From Chromera velia (Eukaryota; Sar; Chromeraceae), in the NCBI GenBank assembly GCA_018398765.1, contig JAHBMJ010002158.1:1-22349 (forward strand): a stretch of DNA of 22,349 nucleotides, read 5' to 3'. Under the pieces are notes generated by a model. It searched no databases. It saw only the letters and a program-made list of their open reading frames with translations, and was not told the DNA's origin. This document shows positions 1-9,100 of the stretch, one piece after another (positions within the stretch are counted from its first letter, which is position 1; each line of letters begins with the position of its first letter). A program made the position numbers and the translations under genes.

Positions 1-1369
1 CTTCTGCTGGCTCTTCTTTCCTCTCCCTTTTTCTTTTTTCTTTCTTCTCCTTCCTTGTTATCCACATGAAGGTTTTCTCTCTGATGTGTTGGAACTTCTG
101 GTATGCTTCGTCGAGCAAGTCTTTCTTTATTTCTTCTCCCTCTTCCATATCCATTGCTTTCTGAAAGACCTCACTCACTTTTTCCTCCTTCACTCTTTTC
201 TGAAGCTCTTGGAGATACCTCTCCTCTCCTTCCTTTGTGAGCGTTCCCTTCCATCTTGGCTTGATTTGATCTTCTCTTTTCTCGTTTTTCTTTCTCTTTT
301 CCCCCTTTTTTGTCTTTCTTCGCCTGTCTTTTCTTCTTTTTGTTCTGTTCTGTTCTTGGTTGGCTTCGTTCTCTTCCTCGCTTCCTCTTCCTTCGCCGCT
401 TTCATTCTCTCTTTCTTCCTCCCTCAGGACTAATCTAAGAGCTGAATGGTCTGACCGAGCTGAGCACACACAAAATACAGAAAAAAGAAGAACAGATGGC
501 AGAGACACAGGAGACATGCATGCATAGTCGATCAGGGACCTCCCTCTGTCTCCCCCCCTGTCGAAGGTAAACGATCCATCGAAGTTGAAAGCTACCTTCT
601 CCTCCCCTTCTTCGACCGCACACCGCCTCAGTCCATTCAGAGGAACAATGCCCACCATCTTACAAAAACGAATAAGAGCCCTTCCCTTCGTGTTCTCTGT
701 CTCATCTTCAGACTCCCTCTCCGGTCTGAAAACCTCCTCTCTCCCGCCTGTTTGTGCCCACTCTTCCTCTTCTCCCCCTCCCTTCCCTGTCCAGACTATC
801 AGAGGAGTTTTCTTTCCAGTGCGGGCGTTGAAGTCCCCTATCACGCAGACCTCTGAGAATCTGCTTTCTCCTTTTCTTTCTCTCTCTACTCTTTTCTCTT
901 CGATTCTCTCTGCCAAATTGTTGAGGTGTGTCTCATCTGCGTAGTTCGACTCTTCATGGGGGTCATACAAGCCAACGAAGAGCGGGAAGCCTGGTGCTTC
1001 TGCAAATACCGCTATCTCCGTTGCTCTTTCTGTCGTAAAGCCCAGCTCTCTTGCCTTTCTGCTCATCAATACCATCACCCCCCCTGTCATCGTCACTTCT
1101 CTTCCCTCCCTTACTAACGAGAAATTCGTTCCTTGCAGTCTTCCTCCATTCACACTGCACACTGTCCTCTCTGTTCTAGTTTCATTCATAAAGAGGATGT
1201 CGGCTCCTTTCGTTTCTTCTGCGAAAAGCGGGCTTTGCACCAAATTCTCCGTTCTTCCCCTTACGTTCAGAGCCCACATCTCTACTCCTTTGTCTTTCTT
1301 GTTTTGTTTGCTCTTTCTGTTTGTCACAGGGGAAGACAAAAAAGAAAAGGAAGAAGAGGAAGACAAAGA

Positions 1370-1408
<39 letters not shown>

Positions 1409-2389
1409 AGAAGGCAAAGACGAAGACGAAGACGAAGACGAAGACGAGGACGAAGATGAAGACGAAGACGAAGACGAAGACGAAGACAAAGACGAAGAAG
1501 AAGAAGAAGAAGAAGAAGAAGAAGAAGAAGAAGAAGAAGAAGAAAAAGGAGCAGAAGAAGCAGAAGAAGCAGAAGAAGAAGAAGAAGAAGAAGAAGAAGC
1601 AGAAGAAGAAGAAGAAGAAGAAGAAGAAGAAGAAGAAGAAGAAAAAGAAGAAGAAGAAGAAGAAGAAGAAGAAGAAGAAAAAGAAGAAGAAGAGGGAATA
1701 GGAGGAGGAGAAGAAGAGGAGGAGGAGGAAGAAGAAGAAGAAGAAAAAGAAGAAATCTCCCGGCGGTCTGGCCTCTTCCCACCCCTCCCTCCCTGTTCTT
1801 TCCCGCCCTCTTTCTTTCCCCCGCCAGAGCCAGGGAAAGAAAAATAAAAACCAAGAGACTCAGAAGAAAAAGAAAAACAAGAGGAAGATGTAGAAGAAGT
1901 AGTGAAGCTGTAAGGAGACGGACCTGGTGGGGGACAACGAGGCAAAGAAGCTCGAACGGAACAGAAAAGAGAAGAACATACACATAAACACATGTTGGCA
2001 CGTATTCGTTCATCTTTGTGAATTAAACTATTCTCCTTCTCTGATGAGCCTTCGATTTCTGAGGAGAAAGAGAAGCCAAACCAGGATCCGTCTTGCTCGG
2101 GTGTGTTGATCGAGAATGGATGTATGCTGCAGAAACATTTGGGATGCTCGAGGGTGTTTTCTGGTTCTTTCTCTCTGGCAGGGCCATAATCTACATCCCA
2201 GGGGTCTAACTGAAAGGGAACGAAATCGCTTTTTTCTTCTTTGTCCTCCCTGGACTCTCCTTCCCTCCTGTCCTTCTTTACAACAAAAATCCTCCACCTT
2301 TTCTCACTTGGTTTCTCTCCATCTCCCCTGTGGGTGGATTTGTCCTTTCTCTGTTCGGAGTTGCCCCGTCCTTCTCTGTGCACTCGCCT
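1..2389 (-). CDS. LINE ORF2, 5' part (endonuclease domain; RT off-window)
   Basis: One minus-strand frame is open from 2,389 (after a TGA at 2,390-2,392) down to base 1, about 796 codons. It carries the motifs of the apurinic-type (EEP) endonuclease that LINE elements use to nick target DNA: N-V-R-G near 1,267, M-N-E-T near 1,186 (Glu at about 1,183), L-Y-D-P-H-E near 970, V-I-G-D-F-N-A-R near 844-823, R-S-L-I-D-Y near 540, and S-D-H-S-A-L at 454-437. A Lys/Glu/Arg-rich linker follows (430-1), as expected between endonuclease and reverse transcriptase. In-frame ATGs lie at 1,993-1,991 and at 1,279 just before the domain, so the true start is unclear. The N-terminal part includes a long serine tract encoded by the GAA/TTC repeat. 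The 5' end overlaps ORF1 by about 110 bases in another frame, which would need reinitiation or frameshifting. No break is seen in this part. The clade cannot be assigned without the RT. Confidence 0.8.
437..1279 (-). other. EEP/AP endonuclase-like domain within LINE ORF2
   Basis: This is the conserved core of the ORF above, about 280 codons. The acidic and polar residues expected for metal-dependent phosphodiester cleavage are present in the usual order: Asn in N-V-R-G, Glu in N-E-T, Asp/Asn in G-D-F-N, and the Asp-His pair in S-D-H. By sequence the domain therefore looks catalytically intact. The spacing (about 28 residues from N to E, about 115 from E to G-D-F-N, and about 125 on to S-D-H) is typical in order, though somewhat long in the last interval. 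Confidence 0.75.
1332..1755. repeat. GAA/TTC trinucleotide microsatellite (with GAC-GAA section)
   Basis: The plus strand is almost pure (GAA)n from 1,332 to 1,755. It has a (GACGAA)n section around 1,417-1,497 and scattered GCA, AAA and GGA interruptions. No frame of this tract has stops on the minus strand. In the frame of the downstream endonuclease it is read as TCT/TCG/TCA codons, a serine run of about 140 residues. The plus-strand reading as poly-glutamate or poly-lysine is most likely a shadow. Confidence 0.95.
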
Positions 2390-3147
2390 TCACATCGCTC
2401 TGCACGCAAAGGAGGGCACAAAGGGGGGGGAGCACACTGGTCTACATCTTTTTTCAGTGAGTGTGAAAGAGAGTTGGAAGGTAGCGAGGAACGTGGCCGA
2501 GGCTCGTCTAATCGACACACCTGTATAGGGACTGCCCCTCGCGAAGCAGTCCCGCTCCCCCCCCCTTGCATCAGCTCGGGGTCTCCAGTGAGCTTCTCCT
2601 CCCTGCGCTTAGGCCGGCCGAGCCAATTTGCAGAGAAAAAAGAGTCTCGACTATTCGGAGCGGAAGAGTGAAAATTTCTACGCAATTTTTTTGAAAGAGT
2701 GTGCAACTCGTTGGGGGCTCCACAGGTGGTCTCATGATTCGGCGTGCCTCCTTCCATCTCTTCCCCTTCCCCACTCAGCACCCAAAACCTGTTCCTTCTC
2801 AAAACGTCGGACTCAGATGGAGCCTTCCTGGCATGCTCTCTCTTTGCCCTCCGTCTCTCGATTTTTCTCAGTTCTTCCCCGAGCCCCATCTTTTCTACCC
2901 TCTCTATCGTGTCTCTCACTGTCCACTCGGTCATCTCTGCCTCTAACAACTTCACCCTTCTCTTCAACATTTCCTTTGCTTCCATCACCCTTTCTATTCT
3001 CTTTCTGAGCTCTTCTATCGATCTCTTTTCTTCCTCAATCAACGTTTCTTGCTCGTCTTCCCTTGAGAGCCTTCTTCCGGGGGGAGGCCGGCTCCCGACC
3101 TCTCTCTTTCTTCCTCCCCCCTTCTCCTCCTTCAACTGCCAACCCCG
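2278..3147 (-). CDS. LINE ORF1-like coiled-coil protein, C-terminal part
   Basis: This minus-strand stretch is open from 3,147 (just after a TGA at 3,148-3,150) to a stop at 2,278. The predicted protein has a strongly charged heptad-like segment at about 3,080-2,840, dominated by E, R, K and L (for example E-E-L-R-K-R-I-E-R-V), followed by a basic region rich in R, K, S and P. A coiled coil followed by a basic tail is what RNA-binding ORF1 proteins of LINEs commonly show. No zinc knuckle or RRM is obvious. There is no ATG near the N terminus, so the piece is probably the continuation of the upstream segment across in-frame stops. Its 3' end overlaps the ORF2 frame. Confidence 0.5.
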   Translation of the reverse strand, partial: RGWQLKEEKGGGRKREVGSRPPPGRRLSREDEQETLIEEEKRSIEELRKRIERVMEAKEMLKRRVKLLEAEMTEWTVRDTIERVEKMGLGEELRKIERRRAKREHARKAPSESDVLRRNRFWVLSGEGEEMEGGTPNHETTCGAPNELHTLSKKLRRNFHSSAPNSRDSFFSANWLGRPKRREEKLTGDPELMQGGGSGTASRGAVPIQVCRLDEPRPRSSLPSNSLSHSLKKDVDQCAPPPLCPPLRAERCEGECTEKDGATPNRERTNPPTGEMERNQVRKGGGFLL

Positions 3148-3369
3148 TCAACGGCCAACCCCGGAGGCCTCCCCCCCGGCGTTTGCCTGCTGCTTCTCTG
3201 CACTTCCGTTCTGCTCCTGCATCCTCTTCTTTCCCTTCTGCTCAATCCTGGGGCTCGGTTTCGGGATTCCTGTTTGCTGGCCATCTCTCTCTGTTCCCCC
3301 CATCACGAGATCTCCATCTCCCTCTGGGGCTCTCGGTTGGGGTTACTCTGAGAGGGGAACTCCTAGTCT

Positions 3370-3798
3370 CTAAAGGGCCTTCCTCGCCTCTTCTTTCTTC
3401 TGGTCGCTGGAAGCTGCATCTCCCATCACTCCCACTGCCCACTTTTTCGTTGCCGCGTCTGTCTGCTCCTTCGTCCTTGGGATCACACAGCGGAGTTGGT
3501 CTGCTGTTTCTGGGTGCTGCATGTTGTTCTGTTCATCAAAGAGGGAGTCGAAATCCCTTGCTACTGTTTTTGCACTGAAGACCATCTTCGTCATTGACCA
3601 CCACGACTGATGGTTCATCGACATCACCCCTTTGAATGCCTGGAACATCGTCTCAGCAAACGCTGCAGCCTGCAGTCGGGTATTTTTTCTCGCCCCATTA
3701 GGATCGAGTGCTGCTGTGTAGATGAATATGCTAGAGAATGTGCCGCGGCACTGCTGCCAATGATAATGATATACTTCGTAACCGCGACTCTTTTTATT
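3370..3798 (-). pseudogene. LINE ORF1-like N-terminal segment, interrupted
   Basis: This segment is in the same minus-strand frame as the coiled-coil ORF and is open from 3,798 (after a TAG at 3,799-3,801) to a TAG at 3,370-3,372, with an ATG at 3,648. It encodes a normal-looking globular stretch (M-F-Q-A-F-K-G-V and onward) ending in K-K-E-E-A-R-K-A-L. Further in-frame stops follow at 3,343-3,345 (TAA) and 3,148-3,150 (TGA). The P/Q/G/K-rich sequence between these stops also looks coding. Three different stops in one otherwise continuous frame suggest a decayed ORF1. A spliced or separate small gene is possible but less likely. I do not recognise the domain. Confidence 0.4.
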
Positions 3799-3819
3799 CT
3801 ATAACAAAGTGATTAAACG

Positions 3820-4073
3820 AAGTGATTGCACGGAGCAAGTGCCCCCCGGACAGAGCTCCGTGTAATACTGTGCGAACAGTTTCAAAGCCACGCTCCGCCC
3901 TCTGGGGCCACTGCATGATGTGGGGGGGGCCCCCACCATCCACGTACGCGGCTTTAGGAAGGATGCAGCGATGCAGCAGAGTATATATAGTAGGACTGAC
4001 GATAGAACAGATGAAAAAATGGGTGCGCAATGCGCGTGAGACAGATATTATCACCCCTGATAGAATTATATGC
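3820..4073. other. Non-coding stretch, no gene seen
   Basis: This interval contains a small hairpin (CACGGAGC at about 3,828-3,835 pairing with GCTCCGTG at 3,855-3,862) and a G-run/C-run around 3,920-3,935. Open frames across it on both strands are short and continue into the neighbouring inverted repeat, so they are not supported as genes. It may be part of a larger decayed element together with the fold-back repeat. Confidence 0.4.
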
Positions 4074-4527
4074 ATGCCGGGGCCCGGGGGCGAGTGGGGT
4101 GCTTTTTGCCCCCCTAAAGCAGCGTATTTCCACAGAAAACTCGTTCTCATAATTGGTAAGGGGTTAGAAGCTAAACCTTTATGTAAGAAGACGTTGTAAC
4201 GATAGAAAAAGAACTATGGAACAGATTTTTTATATCATTTCTAGAAACATAGGCTGTCATACAAATTTTTTGATTTTGAGGCCATTTTTTAACGGTTTTG
4301 AATAGTAAGGAAAACAGTATGAAACTTACAAAATTTGTATGGCAACCTATGTTTCTAGAAATGATATAAAAAATCTGTTTGATAGTTCTTTTTCTATCGT
4401 TACAACGTCTTCTTACACAAATTTTCAGCTTCTGACTCCTTACCAATTATGAGAACGAGTTTTTTACGGAAAAACGCTGGTCTTCTATGCAGAAGGGGGG
4501 GCAAAAAGCACCCCACTCACCCCCGGC
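4074..4527. mobile_element. Fold-back (long inverted repeat) element
   Basis: Two arms of about 195 bp (4,074-4,269 and about 4,330-4,527) are reverse complements with scattered mismatches, separated by a loop of about 60 bp. Shared blocks include AACTCGTTCTCATAATTGGT, a block around GAAGACGTTGTAACGATAG, and TTATATCATTTCTAGAAACA. The outer ends are G/C-rich (GGGGTGCTTTTTGCCCCC on both arms). The outermost bases drift apart (…ATGCATGCCGG against …TCGTATGCCGG), so exact ends and any target duplication are unclear. It encodes nothing convincing. A fold-back or MITE-like DNA transposon derivative is the best reading. Confidence 0.75.
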
Positions 4528-4902
4528 ATACGATTAATATAAAAATGGACCTTACAAGACTTGTATATAAAAATTTACAAGTCCAGAGAATCGGATTGGT
4601 CATAATTCATCAGTCAATAAATGAATCTATTCATTCTAATTATATATGTTCAGTTCAATGGTTACATTATCTGTTCATTCTAGACTTTATATTACTACTG
4701 TAAATGTATGTTCTCTTGGTTCTTTCTTCTGTTCTGGACTCCGACTTTCAAAGTTAAGTTGAGCTTTGACTAACCTGCATGCATACGTGTATGTGCGGCA
4801 GCGCGCGAAAAGGGCCTGCGTATATCTACGAGATCGCGTGAGCGTCTTGATGATTATGACAGGGGTGATCGTATAACAAAATTTTTAGTCTTACTATATA
4901 TA
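4528..4902. other. Non-coding, AT-rich then mixed sequence
   Basis: I see no gene, RNA or clear repeat unit here. One short motif (CAGGGGTGATC near 4,860) is repeated in inverted form at about 4,051 (ATCACCCCTG), hinting that this flank and the left flank of the fold-back element share an origin. Confidence 0.4.
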
Positions 4903-5283
4903 CGGGATACACCCAACTAGTTGGGTGAGTGCTTCGAGGGGCTATTTAGGGGTCCGTTAATTAATGGACACCATCGGGGGTTTGGGTATGTCTAAGTTAT
5001 ATACTGCCATGGGGCGGGGGCCACGGTAGTGAAGTATGTTTTTCGGGACCGTGCGCCTCTCGTATGTATGTGTAACTCCGTACGAGTTACTTAAGGGGCA
5101 CACATGTAATTAAGGCATGTGCGATTGCTTGAGGGGCACATTTTAGAACTCGGGCGACACCGACCATAACAGAGACAAAACCGATCCCTCCCCAAAAAAT
5201 GAAAAAATGCGTTATGCGAGTGTGTGCGATCTCAGGGCCTCTCGGCTGATCTCAGCAGAGCTAAGCTGCCGCCCGAGGCGAAA
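4903..5283. repeat. Tandem hairpin-rich repeat, copy 1
   Basis: The unit starts with CGGGATACACCCAAC, whose CCCAACTAGTTGGG is a perfect palindrome, followed by GTGCTTCGAGGGGC. It then has CATCGGGGGTTTGGGTAT and the hairpin AACTCCGTACGAGTT followed by ACTTAAGGGGCAC. GATTGCTTGAGGGGCACATTT comes next, with a 3' part containing two A-runs (AAAAAATGAAAAAATGCG) and GATCTCAGGGCCTCTCGG. It ends in an imperfect stem-loop (CTCAGC…GCTAAG). The same order of blocks recurs in copy 2. No coding potential is seen. Confidence 0.8.
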
Positions 5284-5735
5284 CGGGATACACCCAACCA
5301 GTTGGATGAGTGCCTTGAGGGGCCATTTAGGGGGTTATCCATAATTTGATTACATGATACAAACGCATACCATCAGGGGCTTGGGTATATCTTACCTGTA
5401 ACGGGTAAGTATCGGGGGCCACGCGGTAACGTACAGTAACGCATGCAAAATATGGTTTTCGGGACTACATATATGCATGCACGCTCATACAACTCCGTGC
5501 GAGTTACTTGAGGGGCACGTATATCATGAGGAGCGAATTAAGTATAATTAATGCGATCGCGGCTCCGTGCGAGTTGCTTGAGGGGCACATTTTGGAATCA
5601 GGGCGACACCGTGATAAACAAACAGACAGACACCGAACCTCCCCCCAAAAAATGAAAAAATGCGAGTGCGTACGTGCGATCTCAGGGCCTCTCGGCTGAT
5701 CTCAGCAAAGCTGAGCTGCCCCCCGAGGCGACCGA
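5284..5735. repeat. Tandem hairpin-rich repeat, copy 2
   Basis: Same order of blocks as copy 1: CGGGATACACCCAACCAGTTGG, then TTGAGGGGCCATTTAGGGG, CATCAGGGGCTTGGGTAT, AACTCCGTGCGAGTTACTTG, and the A-run plus GATCTCAGGGCCTCTCGG 3' block. It is longer because the segment with the hairpin plus CTTGAGGGGCAC appears twice in clear form (5,491 and 5,561). Here the terminal stem is perfect (CTCAGC-AAA-GCTGAG), while copy 1 has one mismatch. The 3' 95 bases are the best conserved part between copies. Confidence 0.8.
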
Positions 5736-5953
5736 GGCAGCTAGTGCGTCACGCAGACGCAACACCGCAACAGTTATCGATATTCGTATAAGAGCAACAG
5801 ATGGCAACACTTATATAACTGAGAGTTATACAGTCTATGTAGGCATTGTGAGTCACTTCATACATGATGTAACATCATGACATGCCAACCAGTGATGCAT
5901 AAAGCTTCTCATTCCATCCAGTGACTTGGTGTTCGCCCCTGGCTCTTCTGATC
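5736..5953 (+). promoter_or_regulatory. Probable 5' flank/promoter of the six-Cys membrane protein gene
   Basis: This is the only sequence between the tandem repeats and the first ATG at 5,954. It contains a TATATAA at 5,812-5,818, about 136 bases before the ATG, and AT-rich sequence around 5,770-5,880. No other element is recognised. Promoter function is inferred from position only. Confidence 0.25.
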
Positions 5954-6119
5954 ATGAATCCGATGCGCCCTTTTTTACCCTTCGAGGTCTTTCTGGCAGT
6001 AGGGGTATGCCTTGTGGTCGGACTTGTGCCTCCGGCGAATCCTGATCGAAATGGCGAAAACAGGCATGGAGGATTCAAGGAAGATGGGGCAGTCTCTACA
6101 GCAAGATTTCTTCAATCAG
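5954..6119 (+). CDS. Exon 1: signal peptide
   Basis: ATG at 5,954 is the first ATG of the frame. It encodes M-N-P-M-R-P-F-L-P-F followed by a hydrophobic core (V-F-L-A-V-G-V-C-L-V-V-G-L) and P-P-A-N, a typical cleavable signal peptide. A polar stretch ending L-Q-S then runs to the donor CAG|GTGAGT. The exon ends in phase 1, matching all following module exons. Confidence 0.65.
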
Positions 6120-9100
6120 GTGAGTGGAGAGACAACAAGGGACTCTGTACAGATGTTATATATATATCAAAGATATTCTGACCTGGATATGACCTGGAAA
6201 GTCAGCTCTGCTTCTCCCCCCCCTTCCGCTCCTGCAGCAGGACTATGCGATGTGCCTTTGGATTTGTCCGTGTTGAACAGCAGCAAGCTCCACCATCTCA
6301 TGACTAGATCCTCTGAGGAACCTTTGACGGTCGGCGTCCGGCCCCAGGCAGTTCTTGTCCAGTGCCCTGAAGGACAGGATTGTGCCTTCAAGAACTCCGG
6401 GGTATCAGATGATTCAGATCAAGGCTGGATCTGGGCAGACAAATCGGATTGCAGAATTCTTCTGGAATGCAATGACGGGAATCTGACAGTCTCGTCCGAT
6501 GCCGACAGAGACCTGCCTTGTTCAGGTATGCGAGAGCGTTATGGCCTCTCGTACTGCTCTGATGAGAGCTGTTCTTTCTTCCTGTTACACGTGTTCAATT
6601 GTCCTTTCTCATGCATGCCCCCGTTGCTGCTCCCCTGGAACTTTTTGGTACTGTTTTTCTCCTCTCTCTCCCTCTGCACGTAAACCCCTTCCTGCTCTTT
6701 ACTGTCTTCAGACACTTGCGAGGTGCCGATCGATCTGTCAGGACTGAACGGGGGCAACCTGGACCCCCTTTTGACCAGACGATCCAACGAGAGTGAGGCA
6801 GTCGGTATCGGGTCTCGGCTCGTGGAACTGCAGTGCCCTGAAGGCTATCGGTGTGCTTATACCACCCCTGATATGTCAGGGGGCTGGACTGATGGGGGGG
6901 CATTTGATTGTAGTACTTTGATGGAGTGCACGGACCGGCAGTTGAAAGTCGTGGACGACTGGAAGTTCAAATGCATAGGTAATTGACTTGTTTGAATGGA
7001 CTCGTGAATATCCGTATTGTCTCGCTGCCTGGCTTCTTTGTATTACTTTGTGTGTCTCTCTTTTTGGTTGAAGACCTTTTGCGTCTTTGTTTCTTGCAGT
7101 GGGGTTCTTTTAGATGCTTCTCCTCACTGTTCCCTTGAGACCTGCCAGATGCACAAGGAAGACGGTTTGAACTCGACTTTGACATATTGAATTGTCTACA
7201 CGTCATTCAAGCAGAGTTTTCGCTGGTTCAGAATGGTCTTTTGGGACGGTGTCTGGCGTCCTTGACAATGTCTCTCGGTTGAGTGTCTTTCTCTTCATTC
7301 CCTTACTCCGCTGTCTATCCATCTCTTTCTTCCACGCTGCCTGCAGAGACCTGCGAGGTGCCTGAAAATCTCGCCGAATTGAACAGCAGCAAACTTCACC
7401 CCCTGCTGACTAGCCTATACGGAGGAGGAGTGCTCGGCTCCTGGGGTTGGCAGGAGGGGTCGTCCCAGGTGGAAGTAAAGTGCCCAGATGGTTATCGGTG
7501 TTTGTCTCGGCCTTCTGAGTCGGAGGCTTGGAGAGTCGCGACTCGTAACATGTGCTCCGCTGAACTTCTTTGTGAGGATGGGGAACTAAAAATTCCTTCC
7601 CTTGCAGCCGATCTGACGTGCAGAGGTAAATTGCGAGTGGAAGGAGTAACCATCCAGGATGCTGCATTTCTGGATGACTGCCGTCTTGGTGGTATATATT
7701 TCCCGCTGATGCACTGCTAGTTCTTCGTTTTTCCTCTCACATTCGCTGGCGCCTTTTCCTGACTAAGTCTTGCATGTTCTTCTGTTCTGCATTCGGCGGT
7801 CGGCTGATTTCTGTGAAGTCTTCCACTCCGCTCTAGATGCCTATGTACTTCCACTTTCTGTGCGCTTGTTTTCGCAGAGACTTGTAAGGTGCCCGAAGAC
7901 CTTTCGGGACTGAACAGCACCCAGCTGCACCCCCTCATGTCCATTCGGTCCGACCCGCGTCTGGTCGCTGGTCTCGGTGCTCAGCAAGTCTCTCTGAAGT
8001 GCCCCGTAGGTTATGAGTGCGCTGTGTGGTCCGGTGATTCTTGGAGGCGTTCGAGGTGTTGCAGAGCAGAGTTGCAGTGCGAGGAAGATGGGAGACTTAC
8101 GGTGGCGTCGCGTTGGACTGAAAAATTGACGTGCAGAAGTCAGTGAGTTCAGAAATGCCGTGTGTGATCGAATCGATGTGAGTTTGAATTGTTCTAGTGG
8201 TGGTTCTTGCGGGTGCTGTGTTTCTTCTCTCTTTCCTTTCTGAATAGTTTGCCCGGATCTTTGATCTATCCTTCTCGAGTTCTTCACATCCTTTACTTAC
8301 CAGGTTTCCCTTTCTCCTTTGGCGTCTCCTTTCCCTGCCCGCAGAGCTTTGCCAGGTGCCTGTGAATTTCTCTGAAATGAACGGCAGCAAGCTCCACCAT
8401 CTCATGACTAGATCCTCTGAGGAACCTTTGACAGTCGGCGTCCGGCCCCAGGCAGTTCTTGTCCAGTGCCCTGAAGGACAGGATTGTGCCTTCAAGAACT
8501 CCGGGGCATCAGATGATTCAGATCAAGGCTGGATCTGGGCAGACAAATCGGATTGCAGAATTCTTCTGGAATGCAATGACGGGAATCTGACAGTCTCGTC
8601 CGATGCCGACAGAGACCTGACTTGTTCAGGTATGCGAGAGCGTTATGGCCTCTCGTACTGCTCTGATGAGAGCTGTTCTTTCTTCCTGTTACACGTGTTC
8701 AATTGTCCTTTCTCATGCATGCCCCCGTTGCTGCTCCCCTGGAACTTTTTGGTACTGTTTTTCTCCTCTCTCTCCCTCTGCACGTAAACCCCTTCCTGCT
8801 CTTTACTGTCTTCAGACACTTGCGAGGTGCCGATCGATCTGTCAGGACTGAACGGGGGCAACCTGGACCCCCTTTTGACCAGACGATCCAACGAGAGTGA
8901 GGCAGTCGGTATCGGGTCTCGGCTCGTGGAACTGCAGTGCCCTGAAGGCTATCGGTGTGCTTATACCACCCCTGATATGTCAGGGGGCTGGACTGATGGG
9001 GGGGCATTTGATTGTAGTACTTTGATGGAGTGCACGGACCGGCAGTTGAAAGTCGTGGACGACTGGAAGTTCAAATGCATAGGTAATTGACTTGTTTGAA

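Larger units (their letters stand above)
6281..8390 (+). repeat. 2.1-kb tandem duplication, left copy
   Basis: This copy runs from CAGCAA at 6,281 inside exon 2 to CAGCAA at 8,385-8,390 inside exon 6. It covers most of exon 2, exons 3-5, their introns and the start of exon 6. Each position p matches p + 2,104 in the right copy, with about a dozen substitutions and one single-base deletion seen by eye, so identity is above 99%. Confidence 0.95.

Noticed and set aside
1197..1847. Plus-strand 216-codon frame encoding an acidic poly-Glu/Asp protein, and a poly-Lys frame beside it
   Set aside because: It is the GAA microsatellite read on the plus strand. The minus strand carries a real endonuclease in a continuous frame across the same repeat, and the plus-strand flanks show no domain.
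1324..2013. Minus-strand Leu-rich 229-codon frame
   Set aside because: The same microsatellite read in another minus frame. It stops before the endonuclease and has no motif.
3794..4199. Open frames of about 120 codons on both strands
   Set aside because: They run into the fold-back arm and are mirrored by a similar frame in the other arm; no domain. Explained by the inverted repeat.
8139..8148. GTGAGT as donor of exon 5
   Set aside because: A perfect donor consensus, but it changes the exon to phase 2 and breaks the frame with exon 6; GTCAGT four bases earlier keeps phase 1.
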